Part shown: piece by piece, positions 33,979-43,353 of the stretch
Layout: each line of letters begins with the position of its first letter
How positions within the stretch are numbered: the stretch's first letter is position 1
NCBI GenBank assembly: GCA_007753915.1
Contig: CP036352.1
Span: 2,703,306 to 2,767,305, forward strand
Direction of reading: 5' to 3'
Source: Phycisphaerae bacterium RAS2
GTDB lineage: Bacteria; Planctomycetota; Phycisphaerae; UBA1845; UTPLA1
Length of the DNA: 64,000 nucleotides
Translations under genes and position numbers: made by a program
Notes under the pieces: model-generated
What the model saw: only the letters and a program-made list of their open reading frames with translations
Database searches by the model: none
What the model was told of the DNA's origin: nothing

Positions 33979-35133
33979 TCAAACGGTTCGAAAGCACGTT
34001 GCAATTTCCCGGCGGGAGACTTCCCACGCGGGAACCAGCCCCGCGACGATTCCCACGACCGCGCTCAACGCTGCGCCCTGTGCAAACAGCGAAAACCCCG
34101 CGCGGATGGGAATGCTGACACCCTCCACCGAGATGCTGTATTGCCCCCACGCCAGCCACAGCACCACCACGCTGCACCCGGCCACTCCGCCAATCATGCT
34201 TAGCAGCAGGCCTTCTGTGACAACCCATCGCGCGAGCAAGCCGCCCTCGAAACCCAGCGTCTGTAGCACTGCGTGCTCCGTGACGCGCTGACGCACCGCG
34301 AGAAACACCGCGTTGCTCACCAGGGCCATCACGGCTGCCAGCGCCGCCCAGCCCAGCCAGCGCGTGAAACCCGCGATCTCAACGATGTCCTTCGCCGCGC
34401 CGGCGACAAAGGACTGCGCCGACTGCGTGAAAGTCGGATCGGTGTCTTTCGCAAATTCCCGATCGATCGCCGCGGCGATGGAGTCCGGCGGCGCGCCGGC
34501 CTGCGCGCGAACGTCGAATTGCGTCACGTACCCGCCCTGCCGCCCGCCGGTCGCGTATTGAATGAAACTCAAGTGCGCATACGCGATGTTTTCGTGCTGG
34601 GCTTCGTCCGATTCGATGATCCCCGCGACGTAGACCGTGATCCCCGCGGCATCGAATCGGTCTCCCACGTTCAACCGCCGGCGACCGGCCAGCGTCTCGC
34701 CGAGAAGCACGGCATCACTTCGCCGCTGCCAGTCTTCCAGCGAGCCGGCGACGAATCGAATCCGGCCGGCATACTCCGCCGCGAAGGCATCCTCCGGCAC
34801 ACCGCGGAAAGTCACCACATCCAGCGCCGTGCGGCAGTTGTTCACCACCACGCGCACCGGCACCACCGACGCGACCCCCGGCACGGCTCGCAGTCGATCC
34901 ATATACGATTGCGGCAACCGGCTCGTCGCCGGGCAGTACCGATCTTTGCGATAGACGACCAGATGCGACTCATCGGCCGACGCGCGCGTGGCTTCCTCGA
35001 CGCCCGCCTGCATCGCGCGCACACCGCCGAAGAGCACCATCATCAACGCGACGCCGGCAATGGTCAGGCTGCTGCGCGTCTTTTGGCGAAGCGCCTGTTT
35101 GAGAATGACCGGCCAGAACTTCGCTGCGACCAT
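33979..35133 (-). CDS. FtsX/MacB-type ABC permease (first)
   Basis: The 384-residue protein starts MVAAKFWPVILKQALRQKTRSSLTIAGVALMMVLFGG, the usual cytoplasmic lead and first helix of FtsX-like permeases. The outer domain spans about 40-260 and three helices follow, with VTEHAVLQTLGFEGGLLARWV as the coupling region. It starts 3 bp after the ATPase stop. It probably transfers lipoproteins, peptides or toxic compounds across the envelope. Confidence 0.88.
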   Translation of the reverse strand: MVAAKFWPVILKQALRQKTRSSLTIAGVALMMVLFGGVRAMQAGVEEATRASADESHLVVYRKDRYCPATSRLPQSYMDRLRAVPGVASVVPVRVVVNNCRTALDVVTFRGVPEDAFAAEYAGRIRFVAGSLEDWQRRSDAVLLGETLAGRRRLNVGDRFDAAGITVYVAGIIESDEAQHENIAYAHLSFIQYATGGRQGGYVTQFDVRAQAGAPPDSIAAAIDREFAKDTDPTFTQSAQSFVAGAAKDIVEIAGFTRWLGWAALAAVMALVSNAVFLAVRQRVTEHAVLQTLGFEGGLLARWVVTEGLLLSMIGGVAGCSVVVLWLAWGQYSISVEGVSIPIRAGFSLFAQGAALSAVVGIVAGLVPAWEVSRREIATCFRTV

Positions 35134-35136
35134 GAT

Positions 35137-35841
35137 CTAGGCTCCCACTCCGGTCGGACCCGGCTGCCCCGCCTCGACCAGCGCGCCCTTTTCCAGATGC
35201 AGCGTGCGCGACGCATGTTCGGCCGTGTGCGGATCGTGCGTCACCATGATGAGCGTCTTGCCCAGCTCGCGATTGAGCCGCTTGAGCAACGCAATCACCG
35301 CCTGGGCCGCGCTCGCGTCGAGATCGCCGGTCGGTTCGTCGGCCACGAGTATGCGCGGGTCAGTGACGATGGCGCGGGCGATGGCGACGCGCTGCTCCTG
35401 TCCGCCGCTCAATTGCCGCGGGAAATGATCGTGACGATCCGCCAGCCCAACGAGTTCCAGCGCGAGCGTGACTTTCTGGTGCCGCGCTTCGCGCGAATAA
35501 TCGTGCAACAACAACGGCAACTCGACGTTCTCGTAGGCCGTCAACGTCGGAATCAGGTTGTACAACTGGAAGATGTAACCGATGTACTCCGATCGCCAGC
35601 GGGCCAGCTCCGAGCGCGACATCCCCCCGACATCGACGCCGTCAATCACCAGTCTGCCCGATGTCGGCCGATCAATCCCGGCGATCAAATTCAGCAACGT
35701 CGTCTTTCCGCTGCCCGACGGACCCATCAGCGCAAGAAACTCCCCCGCCTCCACCGTAAGGTCGAGACTGGATAGTGGCGTAATCTCCATCTCGCCCTTG
35801 CGATACGATTTGGTCAGACGATGGCATTCGATCAATGGCAT
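35137..35841 (-). CDS. ABC transporter ATP-binding protein (MacB/LolD type)
   Basis: The 234-residue ATPase has Walker A LMGPSGSGKTTLLN, Q-loop IFQLYNLIPTLTAYENVELPL, signature LSGGQEQRVAIARA, Walker B ILVADEPTGDLD and switch VTHDPHTAEHA. The YIFQ.YNLIPTLTA pattern and short length are characteristic of MacB/LolD ATPases. The ATG at 35841 has GAGGGG upstream. It energises the two FtsX-type permeases downstream. Confidence 0.93.
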   Translation of the reverse strand: MPLIECHRLTKSYRKGEMEITPLSSLDLTVEAGEFLALMGPSGSGKTTLLNLIAGIDRPTSGRLVIDGVDVGGMSRSELARWRSEYIGYIFQLYNLIPTLTAYENVELPLLLHDYSREARHQKVTLALELVGLADRHDHFPRQLSGGQEQRVAIARAIVTDPRILVADEPTGDLDASAAQAVIALLKRLNRELGKTLIMVTHDPHTAEHASRTLHLEKGALVEAGQPGPTGVGA

Positions 35842-35866
35842 CTTCGGCCCCTCATAGCGAGTTTCC

Positions 35867-37435
35867 CTACTGCTTCGAACTTGCATCCCCGGCCACGCGA
35901 ATTCTCGCCCCATCACTTAACGACGCCGGTGGTTCCACGATGAGCGAGTCTCCAGGTTGCAGGCCTTCTGCGACCTGAACCCAGCCGTCCTGTTTGGCCG
36001 TGCCGAGCGTGATCGCGCGGCGCTGCGCCCGGCGCGCCGACGCATCGATCATCCAGACAAAAGGCTTGCCGCCGTCATCGCGACGGATCACCGCTTCAGG
36101 CGCGAAAACGCTCAATTCACCGCCCGCACCGGTCGCGGAGTCGGTCGAGAGAAACCGCACGCGCGCGAGCATCTCCGGCTTGAGTTCCGCCGCGGGCTCG
36201 GTGATCGCCACCTTCACCTGCAGCGTGTTCTTCTGAATGTCCGCCTCATGCACAACGCGCGTCACACGGCCCCGAAACACGCGGTCCGGCAGGACGTTCA
36301 CCACGACCTCCGCGTCCTGTCCGATGTTCACCCGCGCCGCCTCGGCAAGCGGCACATCCACACGCACCTGCAATCGCCCGGGGTCATACAGACGCACCAC
36401 GTGCGACGACATCGGATTGTCCGTCGCCTGCATGACCTTCGACCCCGGCTCCACCAACCGAGTCATCACGACGCCGGCCACCGGCGACCGAACCTCCATC
36501 CGTTCCAGTCGAAGCCGCGCCTCGTCCCGCGCAGCCCGAGCCCGATCGACCGCCGCTTGTGCCGACGCCACGGCCGCACGGGCCTCGTCCAGCGACCGCT
36601 TCTCCGGGATGCGCAGCCGCAGATTTTCCTTCGCCGCGGCCGCCTCGGCACGTGCGGCATCGAGCTGCGCCTGCAGGATGGGTCGCCTTGCTTCGATGGA
36701 TGCGACGGTTGCCCGCTGCGATTCGCACCGCTGCGTTGCGCGGATGAATTCGATTTCACTCGCCTGCTCGTCCGCATGCAGCCGCTCGATTCGCGCGCAT
36801 TCGGCTCCCATCTCCGCGGCGACGGCCTGCGCGGCCGCCAGTTCCGAGGGCCAGCGATGAAGTTCCGCCTCGCGCTCGGCCACGGCCGCATCGGCCGATG
36901 CCACGCGCCGCGTCAGCTCCACCGGGTTGTCCCACTCGCGCTGCGCCGCTTCGAGCGTCGCCTCGGCGAACTTCAACGCGGACTCGCGCTCTGCCAATTC
37001 CGCGCCGGCCTTCTCCAGCCCGATTCGCGCATCGTCGGAAATCAGCCGCGCCACGACATCGCCCGCCTTGATTCGCGCGCCTTCCAGCGCCAGCACCTCC
37101 GCGACCACGCCATCCGCAAGGGCAGACACCACCGTCGGGTACGGATCGGCCTCCACCCAGCCCGGCGCCTGCACCGTTGCGGCAGCCGTTCCGCCGACGC
37201 CCGATTTGGCAACGACCTTTACGACGCGCACCTCCGTCGCGGGCCACAGCGCATCGGCCGAAACATAGACAAATAGTACGAATGCAAGGCTGACGATCCC
37301 GCCGGGAATGCCCCAGCGCGTCACCCAGCGCGGGCGAGGTCTTGCGATTCCGCTCGACGGCACGGCGGGACCGTCGGTCGGACTGTCACCGCGCGGGCGC
37401 GCCAGCGCCGTCAAATCTGTCGTTGGAGGAGTCAT
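35867..37435 (-). CDS. HlyD-type periplasmic adaptor (membrane fusion protein)
   Basis: The 522-residue protein has an N-terminal anchor (about 44-62), a biotinyl-lipoyl half-domain (QAPGWVEADPYPTVVSALADG), a long coiled-coil hairpin rich in A, E and R (about 140-310), the second lipoyl half (MEVRSPVAGVVMTRLVEPGSKV), then beta-barrel and proximal domains. This is the standard order for MacA-like adaptors. It heads the ABC operon (25 bp before the ATPase). No TolC-like outer channel gene is adjacent. Confidence 0.9.
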   Translation of the reverse strand: MTPPTTDLTALARPRGDSPTDGPAVPSSGIARPRPRWVTRWGIPGGIVSLAFVLFVYVSADALWPATEVRVVKVVAKSGVGGTAAATVQAPGWVEADPYPTVVSALADGVVAEVLALEGARIKAGDVVARLISDDARIGLEKAGAELAERESALKFAEATLEAAQREWDNPVELTRRVASADAAVAEREAELHRWPSELAAAQAVAAEMGAECARIERLHADEQASEIEFIRATQRCESQRATVASIEARRPILQAQLDAARAEAAAAKENLRLRIPEKRSLDEARAAVASAQAAVDRARAARDEARLRLERMEVRSPVAGVVMTRLVEPGSKVMQATDNPMSSHVVRLYDPGRLQVRVDVPLAEAARVNIGQDAEVVVNVLPDRVFRGRVTRVVHEADIQKNTLQVKVAITEPAAELKPEMLARVRFLSTDSATGAGGELSVFAPEAVIRRDDGGKPFVWMIDASARRAQRRAITLGTAKQDGWVQVAEGLQPGDSLIVEPPASLSDGARIRVAGDASSKQ

Positions 37436-37572
37436 GAGTCATCCGCTCTGTCATCGAAGCCAGGATGGATCGATTTCACACGATTGCGCAGCGTGAACGG
37501 CTGCGACCATTTCGCGCGTACACACTTGCGTGCGATGGCGCGCCGTCGATCAACCACGATTGAACGTGTGAA

Positions 37573-37977
37573 TCAGGCTCGCGGAGGGTGGAAGACGTCG
37601 GCAAGCGAGCGATCGTTGGACGTGATCTGTCCGACAAATAGGATTTCACAGCAGGCGGCGATCTGCGCCGAGCCGGCCATCGGTGAGAGGCCCATGACGA
37701 CTTTCGCGCAGCAGTTCGCGGTGCAGTGCGTGCATCGCTCCGGAGCGGGTGCCGGGGCATCCGATGAACCGTCGCCCGGATCCCCGGTTGTCGCACTCAA
37801 CTCGGTTGGTACGTCACCGGCGATGACCGGGACATCGCACGAAACGCAGCATTCGGAATAGGTACCGTCGCCCGCGTCACGCTCCGACCCTTCGCAGCAG
37901 CGCTCCGCCGCGCGCGGCAACAGCACGGAGGCTGCCAGCATGAACGCGAACGGGATTCGAAGTCGCCGGGGCTTCAT
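37573..37977 (-). CDS. Cysteine-rich exported hypothetical protein
   Basis: The 134-residue frame from the ATG at 37977 starts with a basic and hydrophobic segment (MKPRRLRIPFAFMLAASVLLP), probably a signal peptide. The rest has ten or more cysteines in CC and CxxC pairs (RCCEG, ECCVSCDV, CTHCTANCCAK, AACCEI) and ends with polar residues. It precedes the export operon by 140 bp on the same strand and may bind metal, an inference from composition. An ATG at 38037 would add 20 residues. Ribosome sites are weak. Confidence 0.6.
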   Translation of the reverse strand: MKPRRLRIPFAFMLAASVLLPRAAERCCEGSERDAGDGTYSECCVSCDVPVIAGDVPTELSATTGDPGDGSSDAPAPAPERCTHCTANCCAKVVMGLSPMAGSAQIAACCEILFVGQITSNDRSLADVFHPPRA

Positions 37978-38146
37978 ATCGAGACTCGATGGCTGTACTT
38001 GGGTCTGCGGCCTTGGAAGCCGCTCGGGACGTTTCATCTATCGTAGCATACTTCGAATCGGTCCCGTAGCGATTCCGGGTTTAGTTTTACGCTCCCTTTA
38101 CACAAGATGCCCGGCAAACAGCGGCTGCTGCGGACCAATCGCTGCA

Positions 38147-38175
38147 TTGATTCAACCCCTTCCCATTCATAGAAT
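38147..38175 (+). promoter_or_regulatory. Predicted promoter of the ornithine aminotransferase gene
   Basis: TTGATT (38147-38152) and TAGAAT (38170-38175) are exactly 17 bp apart. The start would fall near 38182, 60 bases before the ATG at 38242. Confidence 0.6.
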
Positions 38176-38241
38176 GGCGGCCGATAAACCAAGGCGGGCG
38201 ACTTGCCCGTGGACAAGCCAAGCAGCGAAGGGACTCCAACC

Positions 38242-39480
38242 ATGACGGCGACGATGATGGCCAGCAAGACGGACGAACACCTCAAGATCGCGGATCAGTA
38301 CGGCGCGCACAATTACCACCCCCTGCCGGTCATCATCGAATCGGCAAAGGGCGTCTGGGTGACGGACGTCGACGGGAAAAAATACCTCGACATGCTCGCG
38401 GCCTACTCGGCGCTGAACTTCGGCTACTCGCATCCGAAGCTGATCGAGACGGCCAAGCGCCAGCTTGAGAAAGTCACGCTCACGTCGCGCGCCTTTCACA
38501 ACGACCAGCTCGGTCCCTTCTGCAAGGAACTCTGCGACCTGACGGGCTTTGAGAGCGTTTTGCCCATGAACAGCGGCGCCGAGGCCGTCGAGACCGCCAT
38601 CAAGTGCGCCCGCAAATGGGGCCACACGCAAAAAGGCATCGAGGCCGAGAAGGCCGAAATCATCGTCGCGCGGGACAACTTCCACGGTCGCACGACGACA
38701 ATTGTCAGTTTCAGCACCGACGCCCAGTATCGGCACGGCTTCGGCCCGTTCACGCCGGGGTTTGTCATGGTGCCGTTTGATGATGTCGCGGCGCTGGAAA
38801 AGGCCATCACAAAGAACACCGCCGCGTTCCTCGTCGAACCGATTCAGGCCGAAAGCGGCATTCGCGTGCCGAGCGAGGGCTACCTCAAGAAGGTCCGCGA
38901 GATTTGCACGAAACACAACGTCCTGTTCATCGCTGATGAGATTCAAACCGGCATGTGCCGCACCGGCGACCGCTTCGCGTGGCAGCATGAGGGGCAGGCC
39001 GCACGGCCCGACATGATGTGCCTCGGCAAGGCCCTGGGCGGCGGCATCCTGCCCATCTCGGCCATCGTCACGTCGAAGAAGATCATGAGCGTCTTTACAC
39101 CCGGCGATCACGGATCGACGTTCGGGGGCAACCCGTTCGCCTGCGCCGTCGCACGGACCGCCATGGAGTTGATTCGCACCGAGGGGCTGGAGAAGCGCTC
39201 GAAGGAACTCGGCGAGTACTTCCGCAACAAGCTCAAGGCCGTCAACGCCCCGGCGGTGCAGGAGGTGCGCGGCCGCGGCCTGCTGATCGGTGTGCAGATC
39301 AAGGCGAATTATCCCAAGGCCCGATGGTTCTGCGAGCGTTTCATGGAGCAGGGCATTCTCTGCAAGGACGCGCACGACGACGTGATCCGCTTCGCCCCGC
39401 CGCTGGTGATTGAGCAGAAGGAAATCGACTGGGCGATGGAGCGCATCGGCCCGGCGCTGTTGAGCACGAAACCGGTGTAG
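38242..39480 (+). CDS. rocD: Ornithine aminotransferase
   Basis: The 412-residue class III aminotransferase has YGAHNYHPLPVIIESAKG, LPMNSGAEAVETAIK, FHGRTTTIVSFS, VEPIQAESGI, FIADEIQTGMCRTG and the PLP lysine in MCLGKALGGGILP. YHPLPV and the GFGPFTPGF stretch favour ornithine over acetylornithine. It moves the delta-amino group of ornithine to 2-oxoglutarate, giving glutamate semialdehyde. GAAGGGA lies 10 bp before the ATG. A strong terminator follows. Confidence 0.93.
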   Translation: MTATMMASKTDEHLKIADQYGAHNYHPLPVIIESAKGVWVTDVDGKKYLDMLAAYSALNFGYSHPKLIETAKRQLEKVTLTSRAFHNDQLGPFCKELCDLTGFESVLPMNSGAEAVETAIKCARKWGHTQKGIEAEKAEIIVARDNFHGRTTTIVSFSTDAQYRHGFGPFTPGFVMVPFDDVAALEKAITKNTAAFLVEPIQAESGIRVPSEGYLKKVREICTKHNVLFIADEIQTGMCRTGDRFAWQHEGQAARPDMMCLGKALGGGILPISAIVTSKKIMSVFTPGDHGSTFGGNPFACAVARTAMELIRTEGLEKRSKELGEYFRNKLKAVNAPAVQEVRGRGLLIGVQIKANYPKARWFCERFMEQGILCKDAHDDVIRFAPPLVIEQKEIDWAMERIGPALLSTKPV

Positions 39481-39518
39481 CCTCGCAGCCATGCTCCCGA
39501 AATTACGCACTTGAAATC

Positions 39519-39558
39519 ACGCCCATGCGACCACACGTTCGCATGGGCGTATTTTTTT
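39519..39558 (+). terminator. Intrinsic terminator after rocD
   Basis: ACGCCCATGCGA (39519-39530) pairs perfectly with TCGCATGGGCGT (39539-39550), a 12-bp stem with an 8-base loop, followed by a run of T (39552-39558). Confidence 0.85.
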
Positions 39559-39678
39559 GACCCCAGCAAACACTTGACAGATGTGCTAACATTGTCGGAT
39601 GCCCGGTAGGTTGAACCACGCCCCCGGCCTCTCCCACTTCCAGCGGAAGTCCCGCCTTCTCATCGAACGGAGTCAGCC

Positions 39679-41439
39679 ATGAGCAATCAGGACATGCTGG
39701 GTTCCCTTGCGCACGCCACGGACGACACCGAGTTCTACACGCCGATGCCGCCGGGCTACAAAGCCGGCAAGACCAAGTACGTCGGCGTATTCGGCACGGT
39801 CATGAGCGGGCTGGGCAAGGGCATCTTCGCCAGCAGCCTCGCGAAAGTGCTCAAGGACAAGGGCCTGACCGTCGCGCCGATCAAGCTCGAAGGCTATCTC
39901 AATCTCGACTCCGGCACGCTCAATCCATTTCGTCACGGCGAGGTGTTCGTGCTCGACGACGGCATGGAATGCGACATGGACCTTGGCACCTACGAGCGCA
40001 TGCTCGACCAGGACATGAGCCGGATGAACTTTTCCACCAGCGGGCAGATCTTCAGCGCGGTGCTGGAGAAAGAGCGCCGCGGCGGATACCTCGGTCGCGA
40101 TGTGCAGATGATCCCCCACGTCACCGGCGAGGTGAAGAGCAAGCTGCGCCAGCTCGCGGTCACGGCCGATGCCGACGTGGTCTTCATCGAGATCGGCGGC
40201 ACGGTCGGCGACGTCGAGAACGCGTACTTCATCGAAGCGCTGCGGCAACTGGCGTTCGAGGAGGGAGCCGGCAGCACCTGCTGGGTCGCCCTGACGTACG
40301 TGATCGAGCCGCCGGCACTGGGCGAGCAGAAGTCCAAGGCGGCCCAGCTGGGCATCAAGCAACTCATGCAGGGCGGTATCCAGCCGCACATCGTGGCCTG
40401 TCGCGCCAAGTCTCCGGTGACGCCGAAGGTGCGTGAGAAAATCGCCCTGTATTCCAGCGTTCACGAGGATCGCGTGTTCTCGATGCACGACTGCGAGTCC
40501 ATTTACGTGATACCGGAGATGGTGCGCGAAGCCGGGTTGGATCGGGCGGTTGTGGAGATCCTCGGCTTGCAGGATCGCCTTCACCCCGAGCTGGAGGCCA
40601 AGGCCTGCGGCGTCTGGAGCGAGTTCCTCGGCGGCATCCGCCAGGCAACCGAGCGCGTCACGATCGGCATCGCCGGTAAATATACATCCGTCAGAGACAG
40701 CTACGCCTCGGTCATCAAGGCCCTGGAGCATTCCGGCGCCCGATGCCGGACGGCCGTGGACATTCGCTGGATCGACACGTCCACCGTAACCGACGCATCC
40801 GTCGCAACCGACCTGGCCAGCCTGGACGGCATCATCGTACCCGCCGGCTTCGGGGCGCGCGGCGCCGAGGGCAAGATCACATGCATCCGGCACGCGCGGA
40901 CCACCGGCCTGCCCTATCTGGGAATCTGCCTCGGTTTTCAAATGGCTGTGATTGAGTTCGCTCGAGACGTATGCGGGCTGGAGGGCGCGGACTCGACCGA
41001 GTTCGATCCCGACTGCCGACATCCCATCATCAGCGTCCTTCCGGAACAAAAGCAGATCGAGGGACTCGGCGGCAACATGCGATTGGGCGGGCAGGACGTG
41101 CTGCTGACCCCCGGCTCGCTCGCGTCGCAGCTATACAGCGGTGCGCGCGAAACGCGCCTGCGATTCCGCCATCGGTACGAAGTTGATCCGCGTTACATTG
41201 AGCAGTTGGAATCGTCCGGGTTAGTCTTCAGCGGCCGCGCCCCGCACCTGCCGATCATGCAAGTGCTCGAACTGCCCGCGGCGACCCACCCTTACTTCAT
41301 CGGGACACAATCCCATCCGGAACTGACCAGCCGCCCGCTTCGACCCGATCCGTTCTTTCTCGGATTGGTGCGCGCAGCGATCGCGCGGCGGACCGCTCAC
41401 CCGTCCCCGTCGGAATTCGCGACGGGTCGCGCAAACTGA
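39679..41439 (+). CDS. pyrG: CTP synthase, divergent N-terminal domain
   Basis: The 586-residue protein joins an amidoligase domain (1-290) to a class I glutaminase. Key features are the P-loop MSGLGKG, HGEVFVLDDGMECDMDLGTYER, KERRGGYLGRDVQMIPHVT and EIGGTVGDVEN. The usual KFDPYINVDPGTM loop reads KLEGYLNLDSGTL here, so the DP pair is lost while K, Y, N and D stay. The glutaminase has C in YLGICLGFQ and the H/E pair in SHPEL. It makes CTP from UTP and glutamine. Length is slightly above average. TTGACA and TGCTAACAT upstream suggest a promoter, but the spacing is poor. Confidence 0.92.
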   Translation: MSNQDMLGSLAHATDDTEFYTPMPPGYKAGKTKYVGVFGTVMSGLGKGIFASSLAKVLKDKGLTVAPIKLEGYLNLDSGTLNPFRHGEVFVLDDGMECDMDLGTYERMLDQDMSRMNFSTSGQIFSAVLEKERRGGYLGRDVQMIPHVTGEVKSKLRQLAVTADADVVFIEIGGTVGDVENAYFIEALRQLAFEEGAGSTCWVALTYVIEPPALGEQKSKAAQLGIKQLMQGGIQPHIVACRAKSPVTPKVREKIALYSSVHEDRVFSMHDCESIYVIPEMVREAGLDRAVVEILGLQDRLHPELEAKACGVWSEFLGGIRQATERVTIGIAGKYTSVRDSYASVIKALEHSGARCRTAVDIRWIDTSTVTDASVATDLASLDGIIVPAGFGARGAEGKITCIRHARTTGLPYLGICLGFQMAVIEFARDVCGLEGADSTEFDPDCRHPIISVLPEQKQIEGLGGNMRLGGQDVLLTPGSLASQLYSGARETRLRFRHRYEVDPRYIEQLESSGLVFSGRAPHLPIMQVLELPAATHPYFIGTQSHPELTSRPLRPDPFFLGLVRAAIARRTAHPSPSEFATGRAN

Positions 41440-41478
41440 ATCGCGTTAAGTGATCCGAACCGTCTCAATCCGCCAAGA

Positions 41479-42891
41479 TCAGGCCTGGACCTGTTGTGAC
41501 GGATTGCGCCGCACCTGCGACGGCCGAATGGACTTGATTTGATTCTTGCCCGCGGCCTTGGCTTTGTAGAGCGCCTCATCGGCGAGATGCACCAGTTCGA
41601 TGCACGTCCCTGGCAGATTGTCTTCACGACTGGCCAGACCGATGGACAGCGACACAAAGTGCGCATCGGGCATGCGGCGGAGCAATTCGCGTTTGAAGCG
41701 CGTCAGGATGCGCTCGGCGCTGGCGGTCGCCTCGGCCGGCGTGGTGCGCGGGAAGAGCACGGCGAACTCATCACCGCCGTAGCGCACCGGCACGTCCGCC
41801 TCGCGGATGCATGCCAGCAGCACTTCGGAGGTGATCTGAAGCAGCTGGTCGCCCATGTGGTGGCCGAGCGTGTCGTTGACCTGCTTGAAGTTGTCGAGGT
41901 CCAGCATCATGCAGGTGATTTCGGTGTTGTAGCGCGCCGCCTCGGCAAAGAGCTGGGCGAGCACGTCGTTGAAATGACGCCGGTTGTAAAGGCCCGTCAG
42001 CGAATCGCGCGAGGCCATCTCCGCCAGGCGCATGTTCGCGCGCTCCAGGTCGAGCGTTCGCTCGCGCACACGATCTTCCAGTTCGGCGTTCAGCTTGACC
42101 AGCTTCTCATGTGAGCCGTTCAACTGATCAGCCATGCCGTTGAATGCGCGCTTCAAGTCGGCGATTTCGCCCCATTCATGTTGACTCACGGCGACGCGCA
42201 CGTCCCGCTGGCCTGCAGCGAACGCCGTCACTGCCTCCGCCAGCCGGTTGATCGGCGCGATGACCACGCGCACTGCCTGGAACCCGACCGGAACCATCAA
42301 CAACGCAACAGCGACACACAGCCAGATGATGTCCTGCCGCAAACGAGCCAGCCGGGCGCCCGCCGACGTCATGCTGACACCCAGCCGAACGAACCCGACG
42401 GTCGGCGCGGCAAGGCCGCTGGCTTCGGGCGATATCACCGTCACGGGGTAAACAACGTCGATGCGCGGGCCGAATTCGCCGTGGTGCAACAACCGCGGCT
42501 GATTGATCGGATCGACGAGAACGCGGTTCGTGCCGTCGACAAGCAGGCTGTTGATGTTTCCTGCGCCGCGCTGACAACTGGCGAGGATTTCACCGGAGAT
42601 GTCCGTGAAGACGAGGTAGGCGATTTCACCCTGCGAGACGCAGGCCTGGGCCGTCCGGGTCAGGGCTGACCGATCCTGCTGGGCCACTTCGCCGCTGCTG
42701 GAAAAGGCCACGGCCCGGGCGATGTCCGTGGTATGCCGGCGCGATTCGGCCAGCGTGAGCGAAGAAGAAAAGCGCGAGTAGGTCCAGCCGCACAACCCCG
42801 TGGCGACCACGACGATGACGGCGAGCAGCGCGGTCGTTCGGAATTGAAGCCCAAACAGCCCGCGACGCAGTTGGATGGCGCTTTCTGCCAC
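41479..42891 (-). CDS. Membrane-bound diguanylate cyclase (HAMP-GGDEF)
   Basis: The 470-residue protein has a first helix (about 19-37), an outer sensor domain (about 45-185), a second helix, a HAMP region (APINRLAEAVTAFAAGQRDVRV), a coiled coil and a GGDEF domain with DSLTGLYNRRHF and the active loop VRYGGDEFAVLFP. An intact GGDEF implies synthesis of c-di-GMP. No clear RxxD product-inhibition site precedes the loop. GTG at 42891 follows AGGAGG. PilZ (60472) is a possible receptor in the same window. Convergent with pyrG. Confidence 0.92.
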   Translation of the reverse strand: MAESAIQLRRGLFGLQFRTTALLAVIVVVATGLCGWTYSRFSSSLTLAESRRHTTDIARAVAFSSSGEVAQQDRSALTRTAQACVSQGEIAYLVFTDISGEILASCQRGAGNINSLLVDGTNRVLVDPINQPRLLHHGEFGPRIDVVYPVTVISPEASGLAAPTVGFVRLGVSMTSAGARLARLRQDIIWLCVAVALLMVPVGFQAVRVVIAPINRLAEAVTAFAAGQRDVRVAVSQHEWGEIADLKRAFNGMADQLNGSHEKLVKLNAELEDRVRERTLDLERANMRLAEMASRDSLTGLYNRRHFNDVLAQLFAEAARYNTEITCMMLDLDNFKQVNDTLGHHMGDQLLQITSEVLLACIREADVPVRYGGDEFAVLFPRTTPAEATASAERILTRFKRELLRRMPDAHFVSLSIGLASREDNLPGTCIELVHLADEALYKAKAAGKNQIKSIRPSQVRRNPSQQVQA

Positions 42892-43095
42892 GGCAGCCTC
42901 CTGGGAGCTTCGGTGACGGATTCGCGCCCGCTCGGAGCAGCGACTCCGGTTCAGTGTTCAATATCGAGTAGGCAGCGGCACAACTTTGTCGTGAAATTCA
43001 CTCCGCGTCCCCGGCGTCCTAGAATGACTTGCCGGAGTCCGGCTCGCATGAGGCGGGCGGCATTCCAGACTTGTCCGGGTTGTGCGATCTCGGAC

Positions 43096-43123
43096 TTGAA
43101 ACAGTCCCAATGCCAGCGATAAT
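43096..43123 (+). promoter_or_regulatory. Predicted promoter of tRNA-His
   Basis: TTGAAA (43096-43101) and GATAAT (43118-43123) are 16 bp apart, each matching consensus at five of six positions. The start would be about 40 bases before the tRNA. A second possible pair, TTCACT/TAGAAT, lies at 42997-43025 with a 17-bp spacer. Confidence 0.55.
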
Positions 43124-43168
43124 GTGTCAGCGCCGCGGGAGGTAGCAGACGAGCTTTCGCGGCACGAT

Positions 43169-43243
43169 GGTGAGTGTAGCTCAGTTGGTTAGAGCACTAG
43201 GTTGTGGTCCTAGGGGTCGCGGGTTCGAATCCCGTCACTCACC
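43169..43243 (+). tRNA. tRNA-His (anticodon GTG)
   Basis: The acceptor GTGAGTG pairs with CACTCAC, and the encoded G at 43169 (position -1) faces the discriminator C at 43243, the identity pair of tRNA-His. Anticodon stem CTAGG/CCTAG holds loop TTGTGGT (GTG). T-arm is GCGGGTTCGAATCCCGT. CCA is not encoded. Confidence 0.97.
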
Positions 43244-43353
43244 CGTTATCAACTGTTTCGCCGGCAATCAGGAGACACGGGGACCGGCCAGGCAGGTTGC
43301 CGGCAATCCCGATCTGACATCGCGTCGATCCGCTGCCGGAGGGCGCCCACGAG

